From assembly GCF_024362205.1 (NCBI RefSeq), contig NZ_CP101462.1, forward strand, positions 524,501 through 588,500: a stretch of 64,000 nucleotides of DNA, given 5' to 3'. Origin of the DNA: Exiguobacterium aurantiacum. GTDB lineage: Bacteria > Bacillota > Bacilli > Exiguobacteriales > Exiguobacteriaceae. The translations under genes and the position numbers were made by a program. This document shows positions 60,312 through 64,000 of the stretch, piece after piece. Numbering within the stretch: the first letter of the stretch is position 1; every line of letters begins with the position of its first letter. Below the pieces are notes generated by a model, which searched no databases, was not told the origin of the DNA, and saw only the letters and a program-made list of their open reading frames with translations.

Positions 60312-61259
60312 ATGAATGTACCTAAAAAAATAAAAAATTTAATAAAAAAAAATGATGAAATCGCATATCGATTAAAGGCATTTACTATTGCCTTTGCAAT
60401 GATTAAAACAAAAATTGTGTCAGATGAGAATGAAATTAAATCTCAATATAAGAGAAAACTAGGAAGGGATTTGGATTTAAATAATCCAAATCTTTATAAC
60501 GAGAAAATTCAATGGTTGAAACTTAATTTTCGCGATGAACTTTTAAATGTATGTGTGGACAAGCATGAAGTTAGAAACTATGTAAAAACAAAACTTCCGA
60601 ATGCTGATCAGATTTTGATTCCTCAACTCGGTATTTACAATGATGTCAATGAAATTGACTTTAGCCAATTACCAAAACAATTTATATTAAAATTGACTAA
60701 TGGCTCGAGTTTTAATTATATCTGCTTTGATAAGAAGAAGAGAGGGGAAATAAAAAAAATCAAAAATCGGTTTAAACTTTGGTCTAAATTAAATTATTAC
60801 GCTATAGGAAGAGAATGGGCTTATAGAGATGTAAAAAATAGAATTGTCTGTGAAGAATTGATTTTAAGCGCTCAAGGGAACCCGCCGGAAGACTATCGCT
60901 TTTTTTGTTTCGGAGGAAAAGTGAAAATCATTACTGTAGACCTAGAGTCTGTTGTAGACGGGGTGAAGACGTCTGATTACCATCGCAAAATATATGACAC
61001 TGACTGGAATGCGATCGAGGCTACTATAGAATATCCCGACAAGCCAGAATTATTTATTGAGAAGCCTAAGTTATTAACCGAAATGATTGAAGTGGCAGAA
61101 CGTTTGGCTGAGGACTTCCCTGCCGTTCGAGTTGATTTTTATTCTTTCGAAGATAAATTTTACTTTGGAGAACTTACGTTTTATCATGCGTCGGGTTATC
61201 AAAAAATTTCGCCCCTTGATTTTGAAGAAAAAATGGGTGAATGGTTACAGTTATCTTAA
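60312..61259 (+). CDS. TupA-like ATP-grasp protein
   Basis: This 315-residue protein shows the TupA-like ATP-grasp pattern: LYNEKIQWLKLNFRDELLNV, VDKHEVRNYVKTKL, FILKLTNGSSFNYICFDKKK near residue 125, EDYRFFCFGGKVKIITVD near 200 and AVRVDFYSFEDKFYFGELTF near 280. Proteins of this group occur in capsule and teichuronopeptide loci and are thought to attach amino acids or similar groups to glycans. It has a long, very AT-rich 5' gap (60209-60311). The modification made here is not known. Confidence 0.85.
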   Translation: MNVPKKIKNLIKKNDEIAYRLKAFTIAFAMIKTKIVSDENEIKSQYKRKLGRDLDLNNPNLYNEKIQWLKLNFRDELLNVCVDKHEVRNYVKTKLPNADQILIPQLGIYNDVNEIDFSQLPKQFILKLTNGSSFNYICFDKKKRGEIKKIKNRFKLWSKLNYYAIGREWAYRDVKNRIVCEELILSAQGNPPEDYRFFCFGGKVKIITVDLESVVDGVKTSDYHRKIYDTDWNAIEATIEYPDKPELFIEKPKLLTEMIEVAERLAEDFPAVRVDFYSFEDKFYFGELTFYHASGYQKISPLDFEEKMGEWLQLS

Positions 61260-61387
61260 TCTTTATGTGCATACGCATAAATCACCTATAATTTTGGTGT
61301 TTTCAAAACATATATTACTTGAGAAAGCTCTGTAAAAAATGTTTTGCAATTTAAGTTGGTACAATTAGGTTTTTAGAGGAGGATATT

Positions 61388-62176
61388 GTGAAAGTACAGG
61401 TTTTGTTATCTACAATGGAAAAAGAAGATTTAGATTTTTTTCATGAGTTCAATTTAGAGACTGATGCTGTAATTGTTAATCAATCTCATTTTACAGGATA
61501 TGAGCAAAAGATTGTGGAAGACTCGTGTATAGAAATGTATTCTTACGTGGAAAAAGGGGTTGGTCGAAGCAGAAACAGTGCTTTGCTTCGCTCTAATGCA
61601 GACATTTGTTTAATGGCTGATGATGATATGCGGTATGTAAGTGGTTATAAACAAATAATTTTAAAGGCTTTCGAAAATAATCCTAATGCAGATGTTATTT
61701 TATTTAACGTGGCAGTAGAAGATCGATTTGGAAACGTTAAATTGCCAATAAAAAGTAATGGGCGAGTTCATTTTTATAACTCTTTGAGATACGGAACTGT
61801 TAATATCGCATTCAAGAGAGATAAAATCGTTCAAAAGCAAATTTTCTTTTCATTGCTTTTCGGTGGTGGAGCAAAATATGGAAGTGGAGAAGATACATTA
61901 TTTTTAACGGAGTGTTTAAAAAAAGGGATTAAAATTTATGCGCATTCGGAGATTATTGCAGATATTAAGTATCGGCATTCATCTTGGTTTGAAGGATATA
62001 CAGAGAAGTATTTTGTGGATAAAGGAGCACTTTTTGCTGCTATTTCTCCTAAAATGTCATATTTAATAGCTGCACAATTTCTTTTTCGAAAAAAAAGTAT
62101 CGTAGAAAACTTAGGAAGGAAAAAAGTATGGGGGTTGTTATGTCAGGGAATTAAAGAATTTTCGAAAGGTAACTAA
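61388..62176 (+). CDS. Glycosyltransferase, GT-A type
   Basis: The 262-residue protein starts with GTG behind AGGAGGATATT. The stretch VGRSRNSALLRSNADICLMA followed by DDDM provides the donor-binding and DxD-type motif, and GSGEDTLFLTECLKKG near residue 168 provides the usual acidic catalytic region (ED). KYRHSSWFEGYTEKYFVDKG near the end is shared by capsule glycosyltransferases of this group. It lacks membrane segments except perhaps a hydrophobic patch near residue 225. Sugar specificity unknown. Confidence 0.78.
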   Translation: MKVQVLLSTMEKEDLDFFHEFNLETDAVIVNQSHFTGYEQKIVEDSCIEMYSYVEKGVGRSRNSALLRSNADICLMADDDMRYVSGYKQIILKAFENNPNADVILFNVAVEDRFGNVKLPIKSNGRVHFYNSLRYGTVNIAFKRDKIVQKQIFFSLLFGGGAKYGSGEDTLFLTECLKKGIKIYAHSEIIADIKYRHSSWFEGYTEKYFVDKGALFAAISPKMSYLIAAQFLFRKKSIVENLGRKKVWGLLCQGIKEFSKGN

Positions 62177-62201
62177 GAATAATTTTATAGAGGTCATAAT
62201 T

Positions 62202-63386
62202 ATGAATAATAGTAATTTTAATACATGGATAATTATTACGTTTATTTATGCGTCATCTATATCAGTACTTTTTTTTCAAATTTCAAGCCCGTTTTTGATT
62301 AAAAGTATAATTGTTGTGACGCTTTTGATATTAACTGTAATATTAAATACAAAAAAATTGAATAAATATTTCTTAGGATATCTTATTAGCTTAATAATCA
62401 TTATCGGAGTTAATACTTTATTTGTTGAAAACCCTATGTATGTACTTGGTGACGGAATAAATCTATTACTTTATAGTGCTATTCCATTTTACATTTTTAG
62501 TACTCAATCTATTCGAATTGAAGAATTATTGAGAAAGTGGCATGGAGTAGCAGTAGTATTTACATTGTTAATGCCTATTTATTATATTCTTAGGATGAAC
62601 TATGTAATCACTTACTATGAAATTGGTTTGTTAGCGTACTACAATATTCTAGCCATTTTTATATATAATAAATTCAATAAATCGTTTTTAAACTTATTTA
62701 TGGGTGCAATTAATTTAATCATATTAGGAATATTGGGTTCCCGAATGGTGTTCATCGCATCAATTCTGTCCATTTTTGTTATTTTTTTAGTGTTTTCTTC
62801 TAAGAGGAAATTATCTTATTATATTAAAATTTTCTCAGTTGCATTTGCTTCATTATTAGTTTTCACAAATTTATTAAGTCTTCTTACTGCTTTAAATGTT
62901 TCACTTACGAATCGTGGAATAAATTCTCGAAACTTATCTTTGTTTATACAACAGCTTCAAGGTACCGCTACGAATGATAGTATTTTGAGTGGAAGACAAG
63001 AGATTTATCCCGTGGTTATCGAATATATTAAAGAAAATGGTTTTTTTCCATCAGGTTTCGGAGTTGCGAGAACTTTAACCCAAGGTAAATATTACCATTC
63101 ACATAATTTCTTGACAGAAATGATTCTTATTTTTGGATTAATTGGTTTAGTACTTGTGGGTGCCTTAATTTTTTTCCAAATATATAAAAATAAAAATAGA
63201 TTAAAAGTATTATCAAAGAGTACAGAATTGAAAGTTGCATTAGTACTACTGTCATCGTTTTTATTCCGATCTATTACAGGGACTCATTTTGTTACCGACG
63301 TAATATTTTTAATTTCTATTGCAATATTACTAAACCTTTTTGCTATAAACGAAACTTATAATAAAACGATTAAAGGGGTTATTTAA
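62202..63386 (+). CDS. Wzy-type polysaccharide polymerase
   Basis: This 394-residue protein has about eleven hydrophobic segments over nearly its whole length and one larger extracytoplasmic loop (about residues 240-300) with SILSGRQEIYPVVIEYIKEN and FPSGFGVARTLTQGKYYHSH followed by NF. That loop pattern is typical of O-antigen ligase/polymerase (Wzy) proteins. It would join repeat units outside the membrane. The sequence is very AT-rich, as usual for polymerase genes, which are the most variable part of such loci. Confidence 0.82.
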   Translation: MNNSNFNTWIIITFIYASSISVLFFQISSPFLIKSIIVVTLLILTVILNTKKLNKYFLGYLISLIIIIGVNTLFVENPMYVLGDGINLLLYSAIPFYIFSTQSIRIEELLRKWHGVAVVFTLLMPIYYILRMNYVITYYEIGLLAYYNILAIFIYNKFNKSFLNLFMGAINLIILGILGSRMVFIASILSIFVIFLVFSSKRKLSYYIKIFSVAFASLLVFTNLLSLLTALNVSLTNRGINSRNLSLFIQQLQGTATNDSILSGRQEIYPVVIEYIKENGFFPSGFGVARTLTQGKYYHSHNFLTEMILIFGLIGLVLVGALIFFQIYKNKNRLKVLSKSTELKVALVLLSSFLFRSITGTHFVTDVIFLISIAILLNLFAINETYNKTIKGVI

Positions 63387-63387
63387 T

Positions 63388-64000
63388 ATGAAAGTAACTT
63401 TCATAAGTTTTATGGGAAGTAAAAATTTAGGGGATTTATTAATTGTAAACCAATTGGAGAAAGAATTATTAGGTGGTTGTAGTATAGAAAGATATGATTT
63501 TAATTTACGTAAATATGTTAGTGAGGATAATCAATCACAGTTAAAATATCCTTATATTGAGAATGAAAAAAAAAGAAAATTGAAACAATTTTATAATGAT
63601 AATTTAAGAAAAAAAACTTTTCTAGATTTACTTCATACCTTAAGAGTTAAAAAGCAAATTGATTTTAATGTAAGTAATTCAAATTTTGAGTTAGATATTC
63701 AGAAAAGTGATTTTATATTAGTGGGTGGGGGAAATGCAATTTTCGATTTGACTCCACATTCAGATTCGGGCTACAAATTCAAAAAAATAATTGACATAGC
63801 CAAAAAGTATGACAAAAAAGTTTTTGTGACTTCTATTGGAATTGGACCGTTTCAAAATGAGAAGCAAGTTCAAAAAACGAGAGAAATTTTGTCTCAAGCC
63901 TATAAGGTTACTCTTCGAGATGAAAAATCTTATCGATACATCAAGGATATTTCTAATAAGCCCGTATTATCGATTGATCCTGTTTTTTTAATGGAAGAAA
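63388..64000 (+). CDS. Polysaccharide pyruvyl transferase family protein, 3' end outside window
   Basis: Starting at ATG 63388, 9 nt behind AAAGGGG and directly after the polymerase stop, the frame stays open for 204 codons to the window end. The start MKVTFISFMGSKNLGDLLIV, the stretch DFILVGGGNAIFDL near residue 115, TSIGIGPFQNEKQV near 152 and VTLRDEKSYRYIKDI near 175 fit the pyruvyl transferase (CsaB/EpsO/WcaK) family. It would add pyruvate ketals to a sugar in the repeat unit, giving the polymer a negative charge. Full length is normally 300-400 residues, so about half is visible. Confidence 0.82.
   Translation, partial: MKVTFISFMGSKNLGDLLIVNQLEKELLGGCSIERYDFNLRKYVSEDNQSQLKYPYIENEKKRKLKQFYNDNLRKKTFLDLLHTLRVKKQIDFNVSNSNFELDIQKSDFILVGGGNAIFDLTPHSDSGYKFKKIIDIAKKYDKKVFVTSIGIGPFQNEKQVQKTREILSQAYKVTLRDEKSYRYIKDISNKPVLSIDPVFLMEE

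Overview
The window looks like chromosomal DNA of a low-to-medium G+C Gram-positive bacterium of the class Bacilli. The evidence is the Shine-Dalgarno sites of the AGGAGG type, a Bacillus-type Fur box, CcpA-type cre sites, promoter motifs resembling those of SigB, lipoprotein signal peptides, LytR-CpsA-Psr proteins, a CpsB/CpsD-type capsule phosphoregulation module, and homologues of Bacillus YhfW, YerD, YndM and YraG. The gene set and codon style remind me of Exiguobacterium, but that genus call is an inference I could not test.

Layout. 1-3.7 kb: the end of a secreted or membrane protein gene, then a Fur-controlled siderophore uptake operon (binding lipoprotein plus two FecCD permeases, no ATPase). 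3.8-8.5 kb: two dehydrogenase/regulator modules (SDR with a TetR-type regulator; SDR, acetyltransferase and cyclophilin-like lipoprotein with a divergent LysR regulator) and cdd. 8.5-12.1 kb: two paralogous polysaccharide deacetylases around a small membrane protein, an MBL-fold hydrolase and an Lrp/AsnC regulator. 12.1-16 kb: a maltose-type PTS operon (GntR regulator, 6-phospho-alpha-glucosidase, EIICB). 16-23 kb: a giant secreted repeat protein of about 1416 residues, split by a 2.37-kb IS21-type element whose removal restores the frame exactly. 23-25.8 kb: a solitary Phd/YefM antitoxin, a WYL regulator, a RibD-like reductase, and a membrane protein with an 18-bp coding tandem repeat. 25.9-30.7 kb: gluconate catabolism (gntK, gntP, gnd and an RpiR regulator).

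31-37 kb is a probable general-stress island: manganese catalase, a Rieske/FAD oxidoreductase, a YndM-like protein, two CotF-like small proteins and a YerD-like flavoprotein, mostly preceded by SigB-like promoters. 37.1-41.1 kb is a lower-G+C patch with three genes, two of unknown function and one LprI-domain lipoprotein, plus at least two visibly decayed genes. 41-50 kb: a flavodoxin-fold reductase, a secreted Ig-like/SH3 pair, a second gnd, two LytR-CpsA-Psr proteins bracketing a YihY-type membrane protein, and a GH13-like protein that seems to have lost its catalytic residues.

51-64 kb is the envelope/exopolysaccharide end: galE, an SH3-type membrane protein, then a long polysaccharide locus (chain-length regulator, tyrosine kinase, phosphatase, galU, 4,6-dehydratase, initiating sugar transferase, glycosyltransferases, TupA-like ATP-grasp protein, Wzy-type polymerase, and a pyruvyl transferase cut by the window end). 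From about 55.6 kb the sequence becomes strikingly AT-rich, which suggests the serotype-specific part was acquired separately from the regulatory genes.

No tRNA, rRNA or CRISPR array was seen. No clearly new multi-gene system can be proven from sequence alone. The best candidates for novelty are the unknown 37.5-40.2 kb gene set, the GH13-derived pseudoenzyme, and the stress island carrying coat-protein-like genes.
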